Position numbers and translations under genes: made by a program
Shown here: piece after piece, positions 1-11,844 of the stretch
Position numbering within the stretch: the stretch's first letter is position 1
Layout of the letters: each line of letters opens with the position of its first letter
Notes under the pieces: generated by a model
Databases searched by the model: none
The model's input: only the letters and a program-made list of their open reading frames with translations
What the model was told of the DNA's origin: nothing
From: Ochotona curzoniae
Taxonomy: Eukaryota > Chordata > Mammalia > Lagomorpha > Ochotonidae
Assembly: GCF_017591425.1 (NCBI RefSeq)
Contig: NW_024467121.1
Location: 15,946,707 to 16,010,706 of the forward strand
DNA length: 64,000 bases
Reading direction: 5' to 3'

Positions 1-1785
1 GTCCTTAAAGGATATTAAAAGAGAGAGAATGTCAGAGCTTTTTCACTATTTTTAAGGAATACTTTACCTCCCGAGGACACAGGGATTCTGCAAACATGGC
101 TAGTATTCTCTGGCTTGCAATCAGCAAGATTTTGCATTAATCCACTGTTTGCTCCTCTGAGCATTGGGAACAACAATTCATATGATCCTGTGTAGGGCTG
201 GCTGTAAGTTGCACAAGCAAAGAAACCATGAGTCCAAGGTGCAACATGTAATTTCCATTTCCATTTTCTAGGATCATGAATTTCTCTGCTGCATTATATA
301 ATGTTCATGCCATATCCTAAAGTGCATGGGTGAGACCACATACACACTGCTTGGCATTTATGAGAAAAATCTGCACCATTTCCTTGAGAAAGGTCTCCCC
401 ATTTCCTGGGATTCATTAATTTCTGTGCTACTTCCTGAATAACATTATCAGTCTCATCCTTAGTACCAATGCCCCACACATGACTTCTTAAGTGATGGCA
501 TCAGTCATGTGGTTCTAATTTCACGGCAATAATTAGATCATCTCTCATTCCTAAAGAAATAAATACCCTATACATTCAACCGCCAGTTAAGGCTATAGAA
601 TTGAGAGCAAAATGAAAATAAAAAACAAAGTTCTTTCCCAAACAACATTCCCTTTATGGATTGCTTCAGTGTGGTTTTAAGTCATCTCTAACATCGTTAA
701 TGTTCTTGTACCATTTTCTTCACTTTATGGGTTAGAGTTCACATGGAGCCTTAATCTAACTCTTGGGCAAAAATCCATCTTAACAAAAAAAAAAAAAAGA
801 CAAGAATACGTGAAAGTAAATACAGCTGAATATATTAGCTGTCTAACTGTTAAAGACACTGTAGAACTTGATATGGTAATTATTGCAGACTCCACTCCCA
901 GAGTGCCAGAAGCCACACAAAGAAAGACTTGAAAATTCACATAAGCTGAGCTAACAATCTGAGCAGGGGTTCACGTTGCATTGTCAGTTACCCTCACAGC
1001 CTCTTTAGGTTCGTATCATTGAATGTGTAACAAATTGATGAATCACTCAGTCGTAATTCAACAAATAATGCTTGTCTATTGTGACTCTGGGTGCTGGTAC
1101 TAAATAAGATTCTGTTGGCATTCATTTGTTGGTATTCCAGTCAAATAATCTCTGTAATGTGTGTCTGTTGGCACTGCTGGGTCTAATGTGAGCCTGTTTA
1201 GGCTTAGCTGTCATCATTGCTATTGCAAAGCCATAAAAGTGAGCTCTGGTCCTTGCATCCAGGGCTTAATCAAGAAGAGTCAACTGAGTGAAAATCAGAC
1301 TGTGTGTTTAAATAGAAATCTGGAGAAGACGTGAAATGTATTTAGTCTGCTAACGGTCTTCTTTATGTTTTTATTTGGGTTCCATTGGAATGGGTTTCTG
1401 TATGGGAGCTTTGATGCTTTCACAGCAGAGAAGTGATTGTGTTTTCTTTGGCAAAATTTAAAGAGAAATATGGAAAGGGACCAGGACAGATAGGACCAAA
1501 CATTGGAGGAGGAAACTACAATAAGTTTTATGTAACCCTAATCAGGTTGGATATTTTTAATATATTTTTAGATACTACTATGTATACTAGAAGCAGTAAA
1601 TAAATAATACTACTGTCTTTATTTTGCAAAGGTTTGTGAAAATCTAATGAATATTGAAGATTGCTCTAAGTGGAATATGATGCATGTAAAACAAAAGTGA
1701 TATGGAATCAAAATTAACAGAAAAGTGTCAAATAGTAGAGTGTCAAAGTAGAGGTCTGTGGATATTCAAATTGAGAGAGAAGTAA
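1..1785. other. AT-rich non-coding stretch
   Basis: No repeat, exon or RNA gene is recognised here. A short A-run lies near 786-799. The open frames are below 75 codons and lack splice or promoter context. Confidence 0.5.
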
Positions 1786-1787
1786 GC

Positions 1788-2011
1788 CACATCCCACATC
1801 TGGCTGCCCGGGTTCAAACCTTGGTTCCAGGCCTGATATCAGCTCCCTGCTAATGCAAACACTGGGTAGCTTAATGACTCACATGTTGATTTCTTGACAC
1901 AGATGTGGGAAAGCATGTTTGAGTTCCAGCTGCTAGCTTTGGCTTGGCCCAACCCGGCACTGCAGGCATTTGGGAAGAAAACCAATGGGAGACTATTCTA
2001 GCTTGCCCTGC
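1788..2011 (+). repeat. CSINE, older subfamily
   Basis: Diverged lagomorph tRNA-derived SINE. The B-box-like part (gggttcaaacc) is near 1810, followed by 'cagctccctgctaatgca', an internal 'ttccagctgctagctttggcttggcccaacc' type section and 'gcatttgggaagaaaaccaatgggag' near 1967. The usual CT-rich 3' part has expanded into the adjacent microsatellite. The 5' end is degraded. Confidence 0.85.
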
Positions 2012-2116
2012 TCTCTCTCTGTCCCTCTCTGTCCCTCTCTGTCTCTCTCTCTCTCTCTGTCTCTCTCTCTCTATATATATATATACATATGTGTGTGTAT
2101 ACATATATATATTCTG
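2010..2116. repeat. Compound (CT)n/(TA)n/(TG)n microsatellite
   Basis: CT-rich repeats with a ctctctgtcc subunit pass into TATATA and then TGTGTG/ATATAT. It sits at the 3' end of the preceding CSINE, whose CTCTCTGTCTCTC tail probably seeded it. Length is probably polymorphic. The open frames across it on both strands are artefacts of the repeat. Confidence 0.95.
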
Positions 2117-2636
2117 TTTCATTTTCTCTTTTCTCATCTTTGGCAATTTTTTAAATAGTAAAATGAAGGTTATAATTAGTTTTTTACAGGCTTTCAACCT
2201 TGACTGTGAATGTGTCTCTAACTACAATCTAATCAGTTTTCTCAATTGTTTCTTTTGGATTGTATTGTTTTCATTGTATAGTCTACTTATTTATAATTTA
2301 AAATGAATCTTTTATGTTTCCTTGTTAAGTGATACATTTTATATTTTAGGTATTTAATCTTTAAGAATAAATTTTAAAAATGGAGAATTGCTGGGTTGGG
2401 GGGGTACTTCTAATCTCATTTTCTAAAATTTTATACTACTGAAAAAAAGAAGAGGATTTAGAGGAGATATCTCTTTATGTATTTTTACCCTAATACTTAT
2501 CCTTTTGGCTTTCTTCATTTCATACCGTACTGTTATTATTTTAATGAATCTAACGCCACTTGTTTTAAAAAAAGTCTCTAAGATTAAAGATGTGTTTATC
2601 TTTATTTAGAGTCAATATTCAGTGACAGAGAAAGAA

Positions 2637-2673
2637 AATATAGTATATATATGTGTGTATATATATGTGTGTG
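2637..2673. repeat. (TA)n/(TG)n microsatellite
   Basis: A short run alternating TATATA and TGTGTG just upstream of an L1 3' end. Confidence 0.8.
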
Positions 2674-3010
2674 TGCAGTGGAATATCATTTAGCCTTTAT
2701 AAAGTACAAAATCTCACTACTTAACAAAACCAGATAGAGCTGGGGGATTTTATGCTAAGAAAAACACACCTGTCACAGAAAGAGACACACTGAATGGTCT
2801 CATTTAATATTAATGATACAAGCATAAACTAAAATGCATAGCCCGTGTCAGAGGAGAGGGACATCAGGAAGATGCTGGAAAAGGGGTGTACATGTTCAGT
2901 TCTGTGAGATAAGTGAAGCTGGGCGGTACAGGTGCATAGCATTATGATGAAAATGAACAATACTTGTGTTCCACATTTGACATTTTCTAAGCAGCTAAAA
3001 TGGTAAGTAT
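2672..3010 (+). mobile_element. L1 3'-end relic, old
   Basis: The text starting 'gtggaatatcatttagcc' and continuing through 'cagaaagagacacactgaatggtctca' near 2776 matches the last codons of L1 ORF2 as known across mammals. The 3'-UTR-like part near 2890-3000 (gttctgtgagataag, then gctaaaatgg) resembles old L1M elements. There are many stops and indels. It is severely 5'-truncated and inactive. Confidence 0.75.
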
Positions 3011-3011
3011 T

Positions 3012-3810
3012 CTCACTGTGAAAAGGAGAAAATAGTAATATGAAAAGATGAATGTAACTATTTTGATTTTGATGATTATTTTACAGTATTTGGGTATATG
3101 AAAATACTATATTATCTCAAACGTGTAATTTTATTTGCTAATTATGAAAATATAAATGTAAAAATATGACACTCTATTTCTATGTGAGAAAAATTAAAAG
3201 GAATTGGAATTAGAGGTAATAAAGAATAAATAGTAAATACATAGTTTTTCATAGAATATGGAAAATCAGCAATAGAAGTTTTTTTCTAATTTAGTAGATA
3301 ATAGTAGTATAATATTTTATATTATAGCACTTATACTAAGATAATAGTAGTATAATATTTTTAGAGGATGTTAGAGAGGGATTAAATGCAATGTGACATT
3401 AATGTTGCTTTATTATTTGTATTATTGTCAAATACTGTAATTTCCTGCCCTTTCGTCTGGCTATTATTTAATCAACTCTATATAACAATAAATCTATGCC
3501 TTACATAATGCAAAGCTTTGTGATTCATGTGTGAAAGTTACAAGAAAATATCCCAAAGTGCTAATCGACAAAATAGAATAGATAAAAAAAAATTTATAAG
3601 GGAGTAACTTCTAACAGTATTTCCTGTAATCTGTTTTTACAGGTGAAGCATTTTTGAGCTTTGAACCATTGTGGAGTAGAGAGAGTCTCAAAGGAACGGT
3701 TCTCCACATTCTTGTAGACTGTTACTCATAGTCAAAAAGGTACATGAGACTCTTCTGTTCAGTCTTGTAATGACTTGCTTTCATACTTAGAATCAAAGAG
3801 TTCTACAAAG
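3012..3810. other. AT-rich non-coding stretch
   Basis: Contains local AT-rich duplications such as two copies of 'gatagtagtataatattt'-like text near 3297 and 3342. Nothing else is recognised. Confidence 0.45.
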
Positions 3811-3814
3811 GCCA

Positions 3815-4132
3815 ACATGATCCAGCACTTGCCTACCTCTCCATCATGCTTTCTTCCTGTCTGTTACAGACTCAAGCGCATTGATAAATAAGCCAAGCTG
3901 ATACTCAGCTCGCTGTCTGCTGTCTTTGTGTCTGCTCCTGCTGTTTTTAAAGACTTTCTCCAGATATCCCCACGAGGTTATTCTCTCACTGCATTCACAT
4001 TTCTGCTAAAATACTTTTGTTTTACAAGCTTTCTCTGACCAACATACCTAAATGACTTTTTTTTTTTTTTGTAAGTCTTCATCCCCCAAACACCTCATTC
4101 TTCTTTCTGGCACTTCTTCATCAATCTTCCTA
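3815..4132 (+). mobile_element. L2 LINE 3'-end relic
   Basis: The order of phrases matches the 3' end of mammalian L2: 'ccagcacttgcctacctct' near 3820, 'ctccagatatccccacgaggtt' near 3958, 'cactgcattcacatttctgctaaaa' near 3988, then 'tttctctgaccaacatacctaaatga' near 4030. A T-run interrupts it near 4058-4070. Strongly diverged, as expected for this ancient family. Confidence 0.8.
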
Positions 4133-4134
4133 GT

Positions 4135-4900
4135 AAGCTGCCTAGTGGAAAGGACAGGGTGCCTAGGTTAGCCTGGATACTTAAAGGGCAATAGCATATA
4201 TACACAGGTGCATGCTAAGAGCTTAACATTAGATTTATTGGTTCAAAGTCACATACTTAAGAAAGCTTCTTGGTGATATCAGTTAGGTTAAGGAATAATA
4301 AAATCGAACACCTCAACACATTTATCAGCATGTGTGTCCTGAATTGACAACCTTCTTTTCATATACCTCTTGGCCACGTGTGTGTCTTTTAAAAAGTGCC
4401 GATTCAATCACTTTTTCATTTTTTAATTTGTTCATATTATCTCAAATAACCTAGATGTTCAATGTTATTGTTAGCAAAATGCTCTTCTTTACAATCACAC
4501 AAAACAAACCTTACATTTTTGAACTACAATGGCCCCTAGAAGCCAAATCAATCTTGAGCAAAAATACAAAGCAAGAGGCATCAGATTTCCTATTCCAAAA
4601 TATAATAACCAAAGCAGTGCATCAGAAAAACATTCATCAATGTAACAAAATAGTCCAAAAAGTAAAGGTGTTTCAAAATTTCATGTAAAATACAATGAAA
4701 AGACACTTATTTTGTCATTTTTACATTCATTTTTCATGAACATTTTGAAAAATGCATATTACTGTTTTCTTTTTTTTATCCTGAAAAACTGTCTTGTCTA
4801 CATTTTAAGGCAAGTGATCTTCAACAGGGAGATTGTGAGGATGCAAAAAGAGTAAAAGGATAGTTTCTTAGAAAAATTGTATTGAGATAATGAAATATAC
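4135..4900. other. Non-coding stretch, nothing recognised
   Basis: AT-rich. A 77-codon open frame at 4455-4688 has no family resemblance and no splice context. Confidence 0.4.
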
Positions 4901-4904
4901 ACAT

Positions 4905-5165
4905 GCAAAATGAAACTGGACTCATTATTATCCATACAACTCAAAATGAGTTGATACGCTATTTCTAAGACCTGAAACCATAAAAGTCTTAGATGAAAAC
5001 ATGGGTAATATCTTTCTTGACATTGGACTTGGTGGTGTGTTCTTGTCTGGAACACCACAGACAAGGTAACACAGCAGGCATATACAAGAGGGATTGCATC
5101 AAATGAAAACCATCTGCTCAGTGAAGAATGTGGTCAGCAAAGTGAGAAATCATCTACTTTTGACT
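4905..5165 (+). mobile_element. L1 ORF2 C-terminal fragment
   Basis: The stretch 'agacctgaaaccataaaagtcttagatgaaaacatggg' through 'gggattgcatcaaatgaaaacc' and 'gtggtcagcaaagtgagaaatcatcta' follows the conserved order near the C terminus of L1 ORF2. Reading frame is broken. No 3' UTR follows. Confidence 0.75.
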
Positions 5166-5169
5166 TCTC

Positions 5170-5889
5170 ATATTTTAAAGTTATTGCTAGGCTATCTCCG
5201 TGTTTACCTTGTTCCAGTAGGAAATACATGGCCTTCTTTATCTTTCTCTTTTGTATTTCACATACCTTTTCTTGCTCTGAATCTTCTGAAGTTTTTCTTC
5301 ACCTTAGTTTTTAATATTTTTGTAAGGATGTGCCTTGGTGCATCCCTCTTCACATTTCCTGTGTTGTATATTATTGAACTTCTTCCATCTGTAAGTTTAT
5401 TGTTTCCATCAATTAATAAAACTTATGGACACTGTATATTCAAAGATGTTTCCATCTTCTCCCATTAAATTATTTTCATATATATGTATATATATTAAGT
5501 CATATGACTTTCTCAAAGTTCACTGATACATTTTACATTTGCTTCAACATCTCATAATTTTCTCTATGTTTTATGTAATTGCAGTTACTAGCCCCAAGAT
5601 TTTCAATAATATTTTCCACATTGATTTCCACCAATCCCAGGCAGTGCATTTTTCGTTCAAGTTGTTATATTTTTCATTTGTATTACTTCTATTTGGTTCA
5701 CTTTTATTTTGCAAATTTCACACTTCAGGTACTTAAAATTTTCACCATCTGTAAATATTTGCAAGCTTCACTGGGGATTTTCTTACTTATTATTGATTTG
5801 TCATTTATACTTTGCTCTCTATGCTTAGCTAAATGGAACTTCTATTTTAAACAATTTATTTTTTAAAATCAAAGTTATAAGCAGATGGG

Positions 5890-5890
<1 letters not shown>
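5170..5890. other. T-rich non-coding stretch
   Basis: Long T-rich tracts give hydrophobic open frames (5094-5468 and 5579-5866 on the plus strand) that look like base-composition artefacts. No repeat or exon is recognised. Confidence 0.45.

Positions 5891-5891
<1 letters not shown>

Positions 5892-5929
<38 letters not shown>
5892..5929. repeat. (CA)n microsatellite
   Basis: About 19 uninterrupted CA units. Long perfect arrays of this type are usually polymorphic. Confidence 0.97.
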
Positions 5930-5932
<3 letters not shown>

Positions 5933-5959
5933 TTTTCAAGCCTTGGTTGGAATCCTAGG

Positions 5960-6178
5960 TGGCATCTGTAGCCAGGTGCCAAGGTCAAAGTCAGGGTCCA
6001 GGAGCTTCATGCAAGTCTCCTATGTGGGTTTCTGCAGCCCAAGCACCATGGCCATATTCCACTGCCTTTACCAGACCATTAGCAAAGATAGGGGTTGGAA
6101 GCATGGAAGCTGGGCTCTGAACCAGTGCGCAAATGAGATGCCCTCGCTGCAGGCCAATGCATCACCACACTGGCCCCG
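5960..6178 (-). repeat. CSINE, minus orientation
   Basis: Reverse-complement CSINE signposts in order: 'gggtccaggagcttcat', 'gtctcctatgtggg', 'attccactgcctttaccagacc', 'ggaagctgggctctgaaccagtgcgcaaatgagatgcc', ending near 'actggcccc'. It stands head to head with the plus-strand half-element that follows at once. Confidence 0.8.
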
Positions 6179-6179
6179 A

Positions 6180-6360
6180 TACGATGGATCAACACCTCCC
6201 CAAGCGTCAGTCTCCCACATAGGAGACCAGACAGAGTTTCTGGTTCCTGGATTTTGACTGTGCCACACCCAGCGGTTGCAGGCATTTGGAAAGGGAGTCA
6301 ATGTTGAAAAGATCTCCCTATCTTGCTTTCCCTCATCTCTTCTCTATGTCACTCTTTCAA
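6180..6360 (+). repeat. CSINE 3' half, plus orientation
   Basis: Begins inside the element ('gtctcccacataggagacc') and runs through 'gcggttgcaggcatttgg', then 'gatctccctatcttgctttccctcatctcttctctatgtcactctttcaaa'. The 5' half is missing. With the inverted copy before it, it forms an imperfect inverted repeat. Confidence 0.75.
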
Positions 6361-6364
6361 ACAG

Positions 6365-6500
6365 TTATATATATATGACATATGATATATAATTTAACAT
6401 AATATAATAACATAACATAAAATAATAACAATATAATATAACATAATATCGTGTATTATATAATAGTATATTATATAGGTATATTTATATATATATCTTT
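6365..6500. repeat. AT-rich low-complexity/microsatellite tract
   Basis: Irregular TATAT, AACATAATAT and TATATAGG units follow the SINE 3' end. Probably an expanded and degraded SINE tail. Confidence 0.8.
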
Positions 6501-6504
6501 TATA

Positions 6505-6958
6505 TCTTTATGTTTATATGTCTTAAGTTAATTCATTAATGTGTCCATATATATGAATCTTGAAATCCTTTTTGTGAAAGTCTAATACAAATAATGTGAG
6601 ACATAACTAATATTCATATTTATTATAGTGTTCAATACTAATAATTTTGCCAAGACATTCATTCAATCTACTAGAATGAATTAATTACATTCCTACAAAA
6701 TTATTTTCATTCATTTTGTTACAATAAATATCCATTTCATATCTTATTTAAAAGCACCATTAGAGAATAAAATGTCAAGCAATCTGTTTCCTTTACAAAA
6801 ACTGTTTTTGCATTTTAATGGAAGATTTTTTCAAATATATTTTATATGCCAAGAATATCACATAATTGGCATATAAAAGTAACATCACACATATTTTTTG
6901 GTAGAAAGAATTTAGACTCCTGAAAAATAGTTAGATGATAATCATGCCACAATTAAAG
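6505..6958. other. AT-rich non-coding stretch
   Basis: Nothing recognised. Confidence 0.4.
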
Positions 6959-6960
6959 CA

Positions 6961-7318
6961 TAATGGGCCTGGCTCAATGGCTCGATTACCTAATCTTTCC
7001 CTTGCCAGTTCTGACACCCATATAGGCACCAGTTCATGTTCTGGCTGCTCTGCTTCCTGTTCAGTTCCCTAGTCGTGGCCTGGGAAAGTCATAGAGTATG
7101 ATCTGAGACCTTAGAAACCTGTACGCATGTGAAAAACCTAGAACATGCTCCCGACTCCTGGCTTCAGATTAGTTCATTTTTGGCCGTTGGGACCACTTGG
7201 AGAATGAGCCAATGGATGTAAGAGCTTTTTCTCTGTTTCTCTTTTTCTCTGTAAATCTGCCTTTAAATAAATAAATAATAGATAAATAAATAAATAAATC
7301 TTTTTTAAAAAAAGAAAC
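6961..7318 (+). repeat. CSINE, near full length
   Basis: Starts 'aatgggcctggctcaatggctcgatta' and ends in an (AAAT)n-type tail near 7265-7300. Internal marks are 'cacccatataggcaccagttcatg', 'cgtggcctgggaaagtc', 'tcctggcttcagattag' and 'ctctgtaaatctgccttt'. Moderately diverged. Confidence 0.9.
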
Positions 7319-7754
7319 TCAACAGCAATTGAAATGATGAAATGTAAGGCAAAGGGCAAGCTCTGGTTTTTTTTTTTTATTGCTTTGTGTAAGATCATTT
7401 AATCATGTTTCTAATCACTGTAATCAAAAATGTGCATGACATATCAAAAAATCTGCAATAATCCTTCTAGACTGAAGATCAGATAATGTGCTAAAATAGA
7501 GCCTTCCAGCTACTTCCTGTGGTAAACTTGGTCTGCTTTTTTCCAACTAGCTTTTTAAACACGAGTATACTCGTCACATTTCATCGTGAATTCTTAAGTA
7601 TCACTTTTACTTGGAATTCATCTCTTCTCAGTGGCTGTCACCAGTGATGAACAAAGCTCCAGTGGAGGGAAGGGGAGACATTAGGAGGACTCTCTGACTT
7701 AGGGAAAACCTTACATCTGAACTAAGAAATGCAGTGTCTAACACACTATCACAG

Positions 7755-8660
7755 GCAGTCAAAGCAAAAATACACAAACAAAAATACATCAAATTAAGAA
7801 GCTTTTGTACAGCAAGAAAAATGGCCCACAAAGTGAAGAAATAAGCAACAGAATGGGAGAAAATTTTCGCACACTACACACAGATAGGGAATTTATATCC
7901 AGGATTTACAAAGAGCTCCAGAAACCCAGTGACAGCAAAACTAATAACCCTGTGAAGAAACTGGCAAAGAAAATGAGCAGGCATTTCCCAAAAGAACAAA
8001 TTTAAATGGCTAATAAACATATGAGAAAATGTTCAGGATCCCTAGTTGTCAGGGAAATATAAATAAAAACCACATTGTGGTTCCACCTAACTCCTGTGAG
8101 ATTGGCCTATTAACTACACCCGGTGGCGTGGGTATGAGAAACAGGTAGCCTGCTCCACTGTTGGTGGGAGTGTAGGTTAATTCAGTCACTATAAAAGTCA
8201 GTATGGAGAGTGCTAAGAAAAATGAAAATCCATCTGCCATATGAGCCAGCTATCCCACTCCTGGTAATAATGGGGAAAAAAAGAGTGATTTGCAAATGAA
8301 TAGATGACCTGTAATCCAATATTTACAGCAACATAATCTATAGTAATGAAGACATGGAAACAACCCAGATGCCTATCAAAAGAAGAGTGGATAAAGAAAC
8401 TGTGATATATCTACTCTATGAAATGCTACTCGGCTATTAAAAAGAATAAAATCCTACCATTTGCAAAAAAAATGGTCCCAATTAGAGACCAGTATGGTCA
8501 TTGAAACAAGCCAACCCAAAAGCATCAATATCATATATTCTCTCTGATATCAGGTAACCTTCATGCAAAACACAGGATCAGTAGATACATAGGTGAGCAT
8601 GTACATATATTCACCTAGAGGAACTACATAATGGAGACTAGCATATTAACTCAGCAGTGA
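7755..8660 (+). mobile_element. 5'-truncated L1: ORF2 C terminus plus 3' UTR
   Basis: The frame at 7805-8005 reads as the end of L1 ORF2 (…ENFRTLHTDREFISRIYKEL…), followed by stops and frameshifts through 'ccacattgtggttccacctaactcctgtgagattgg' near 8070 and 'ggaaacaacccagatgcctatcaaaagaagagtggataaag' near 8357. The 3' UTR includes 'gtacatatattcacctagaggaact' near 8608; the same words occur in reverse complement in the L1 at 12.28-12.87 kb, so both belong to one lagomorph L1 lineage. The reverse transcriptase is absent, so it is inactive. Confidence 0.9.
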
Positions 8661-8663
8661 GAG

Positions 8664-8762
8664 CTGTAGCTGTTTGGTGGAGTGAAGCAGCAGAGAAAAG
8701 ATCTGTCTGTCTCATCTCTCTGTGACTCTGCCTTTCAAATAAAAGCAAAATAAATATTTGGG
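8664..8762 (+). repeat. CSINE 3' fragment
   Basis: Only the 3' part is present: 'tggtggagtgaagcagcagagaaaagatctgtctgtctcatctctctgtgactctgcctttcaaataaa'. It joins directly to the 3' UTR of the L1 before it. Confidence 0.75.
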
Positions 8763-8918
8763 TTTTTCAGAAAGTTGTTTCCAAGAAGGAAGTAAATGTA
8801 TTATGTCTTATTTCAACTAATACACAGAACTTTCTCAAAAAACTAGAACCAAAACAAAACCAAAAATGCTCTCTCCATTTTCTTTATTTCTTCTCATTCT
8901 TGTCTGTCTGCTTGCCTA

Positions 8919-8956
8919 CCTTCCTTCCTTCCTTCCTTCCTTCCTTTCTTTCTTTT
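8919..8956. repeat. (TTCC)n/(TTTC)n microsatellite
   Basis: About eight TTCC units then TTTC. It abuts the T-rich (3') end of the minus-strand CSINE that follows, a usual origin for such tetranucleotides. Confidence 0.95.
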
Positions 8957-9292
8957 TAAAGATTTAATTATTTTTATTGGAAAGGCAGAGCAAATTTACA
9001 AGAGGAGAGACACAAAGATTTTCCATCAGCTGATTCACTCCCTAAGTGGTCAGAAAGGCCAGATCTGAGCCGATAGGAAGTCTGGAGCTAAGGGATTCTT
9101 CAAGGTCTCTTGCTTGGATGCAAGGTCCCACGGCTTTGAGCCATCCTACAGTGCTTTACCAGCCACCAGAAGGAAGCTGGATGAAACATGGAGCAGCTGG
9201 GACACGAACAAGTTCCTTTATGGGATAACAGTATGTGCAAGGTAAGGATTTAGCTACTGAACCCTTGTGCTGTACCCTTTCCAATTTCATTG
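8957..9292 (-). repeat. CSINE, near full length, minus
   Basis: Starts 'aaagatttaattatttttattggaaaggcagag' and runs through 'cagctgattcactccctaagtgg', 'gcaaggtcccacggctttgagccatcc', 'ggaagctggatgaaacatggagcagctggga' to 'gctactgaacccttgtgct'. The plus-strand 60-codon open frame inside it is not a gene. Confidence 0.9.
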
Positions 9293-9394
9293 TTAAATCA
9301 CAAGCAAGTTTCTATGGGTTATTATGCTAGATACCACACATGTCCCCAAATATCATAGTTAAAATGTAACCAATAATCCTTTTCTTTATTCTTT

Positions 9395-9662
9395 TTAAAA
9401 TATGCATTGTTTTGTGCTTGAGAAACAGAGAGATTCGTCTACTGCTTTGTTACTCAAATGTCCAAAATCACTGGGGCTGGGCCAAGCCAAAAGCAAGGAA
9501 TACTCATTCAATCTTGATCTCCTCTGTGGGTGGCAGGTCACGTACTTGAGCCATTAGCTGCTTTTTCTCTGGGCTAGTTAATAGACAGCTGGAGTCAGTA
9601 GCTGGGGCCAAGATTCAAAGTCAGGCACTCTGATAAGCGATTGTAATGTCCCAAATAGCATC
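9395..9662 (-). repeat. CSINE, older subfamily, minus
   Basis: Diverged copy marked by 'gctggGCCAAGCCaaaagc', 'gatctcctctgtgggtggcaggtcac', 'tacttgagccattagctgc', 'ctggagtcagtagctggggccaagattcaaa'. The order agrees with the other old minus-strand copies. Confidence 0.8.
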
Positions 9663-9699
9663 TGGGGATTTTGCTTACATGGGGGAATGATTTTAAGTA

Positions 9700-9700
9700 A

Positions 9701-9737
<37 letters not shown>
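9700..9737. repeat. (ATA)n microsatellite
   Basis: About twelve perfect AAT/ATA units. Confidence 0.95.
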
Positions 9738-9739
9738 TT

Positions 9740-11840
9740 AACATTCACTCCAATGGAAGGATATTATTTTACTGAAAAAGCACACTTTGTATTTCTAAAA
9801 TCATTGATGCTTTTCATTCAAACAATATGGAAATGATTACTAACTACATGTTAGTACTGACTTATGTTGTACAATGAGAGATGTGTTCATAGCTCACATA
9901 ATTAGAAAAATTAGTGCATGCAGAAGCAGTATCTTGATACAAATTCTACCCTGATGCTACTTTTCATATTTTCCCCCCAGACTTGTTTAGAATGTCTGTT
10001 TCCTGAAGGGTAATCTTCTCCCCATTAATGCAGTGTTCTGCCAAACAGCACTTCAATTAGAAACACGGAGGGAATCTTAATGTTGGGGTTGGGGATGAAC
10101 TTTGACACAAGACATACCTCATTAAAAATCATTATCACAGAATATTAACTGCAATTAAAAGTTTTATTAGCCTAAATCTGGCAGCCCTCATATCCAAATA
10201 AAATGCCATATTATCTTTAAGTGGAAAAGTAACAGAGAAATTATCTGCTCAACCAAGGAAAGTAGAAAACCCTGAGGGGCATTCATCTATTACTGTTTAT
10301 TATATAGGCAGGATTCCATGAACAGCAACTGGAACAGGTAATGTTTGCAGAGAAGAGAAAATAACCAGTAGTCATTAAGCACTTAGGTTTAGAAGTTAAA
10401 CATTCCACACCATGATGGGAATGGAAACACTGAGTGACATATATTACAAACACCTGGACATTTCTTTCTCTCGTATATGTTTGCTATTATGTAATATTGA
10501 AAAGACAAAAAAAGGGTAACTAGCAAAATGGCATTTTTCAAGGGTATTTATCATTGGAAAGCACTCCCCATGACTCCAGTCATTATCAACTTTTTAAAAT
10601 AAATAGTGGCCTGCAGTACTAACTTGGCACAATAGGATTGACAGAGAAAATGCAGTGTTTTGGACGTCTGGAGCCAAGACAAGAGCAGAGTCCATCTTGT
10701 GCATGTTAGATTGTGTTAGCAGCCACCCACTGAGCCTACTGGGACCCCCTTCTGTGCCTACAAACCATTTAAACTCAGCCTGGCTTTTCAGAGACCTGGA
10801 GTATCCAAACACATTGAAATGAAAAATTTCAAGGGAGTTTTGGGCCTTATGTTCTAAAATATGCATTCTACCCTGTATAAAAAACGGTTATTAATTTGTT
10901 CATGGGGAATGGGAGATATTAGAACAAAGTTTAAATTTGATAGAAAGAACTTCTGTAATTCTTTTCGTAGCATTTACACACACATAGACTCACACAGAAA
11001 CAGCTCTGCACAAGCACTCTTTCAAACACACATCAGTCTTGCAAGGGGCAGAGCTTTGAGTGCAAAACACAGCATTAGAGGTGGTAGAGATAACTTACAT
11101 TCAGTTCAATAAAGAAATGGTTCAGCACTGTCCACAAAAACAGTGATGAATGATTTGATGCACAATATTCAAGTTCAGTTTCTTACGAAGCAATTGGCTT
11201 AATTTACTTTTAAAAACTTTATCTAAATGGATCAATCTAATAATCATATTAATACAATGGCTGCAGATCCTTTCTTCTTAATCCAAAATTTTGTTCTTCA
11301 GAAATCTTCAAGCCTCAGCATTCAGTGCATTTCTTCTCTTGTCAGATGAGTTGCTATTAAATTAATCTGTATTCATGTACCTTGACTTATATGTTTGGCA
11401 CGTGTTAGTCTGCAGTATTATAATTAATTGTACATATGAGCTTTCCAATACATTTTGAGCAATATGTTCTCGGGTTTTCTGTATCTTATTTAAATACACG
11501 ACTTGCATGAGAACTTACTTACACTATTTTTCTCAACAATTTTTTGTTGAATATCCTCTACTTCATCCATGCAAAAGATCATTAAGTTGATATTTTTGTG
11601 CCCCAAATATTCCTCTTGAAGTGCTTTGTATTAAATATAATCCTCCAAATCATTCACTTGATATCATTTTGCATATCAAGCGTCAGGCCAGAAAGAAGCT
11701 ATCTAGGGAACTTAAAATGGGATTATCTACGTTAATATTTTCTAGATTTGTAATCTTATATTCAATCTAGTTAGGTTTCTTTTGATTATTCATATCTGGA
11801 TTTCATTATACTAATTGGATGTTTTTTGGATTTTTAGCAT
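9740..11840. other. Unique non-coding stretch of 2.1 kb
   Basis: No repeat family or exon is recognised. Around 10600-10860 and 10980-11100 the base composition is more balanced than in the flanks, but there is no long frame or splice pattern to support an exon. Confidence 0.4.
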
Positions 11841-11844
11841 GAAG

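Noticed and set aside
1944..2306. 120-codon open frame across the CT/TA tract and its minus-strand partner
   Set aside because: Microsatellite translation (Ser-Leu and Tyr-Ile repeats).
5094..5468. 124-codon hydrophobic open frame, membrane-protein-like
   Set aside because: It starts in an L1 fragment and continues in T-rich DNA, where Phe/Leu-rich frames arise by composition.
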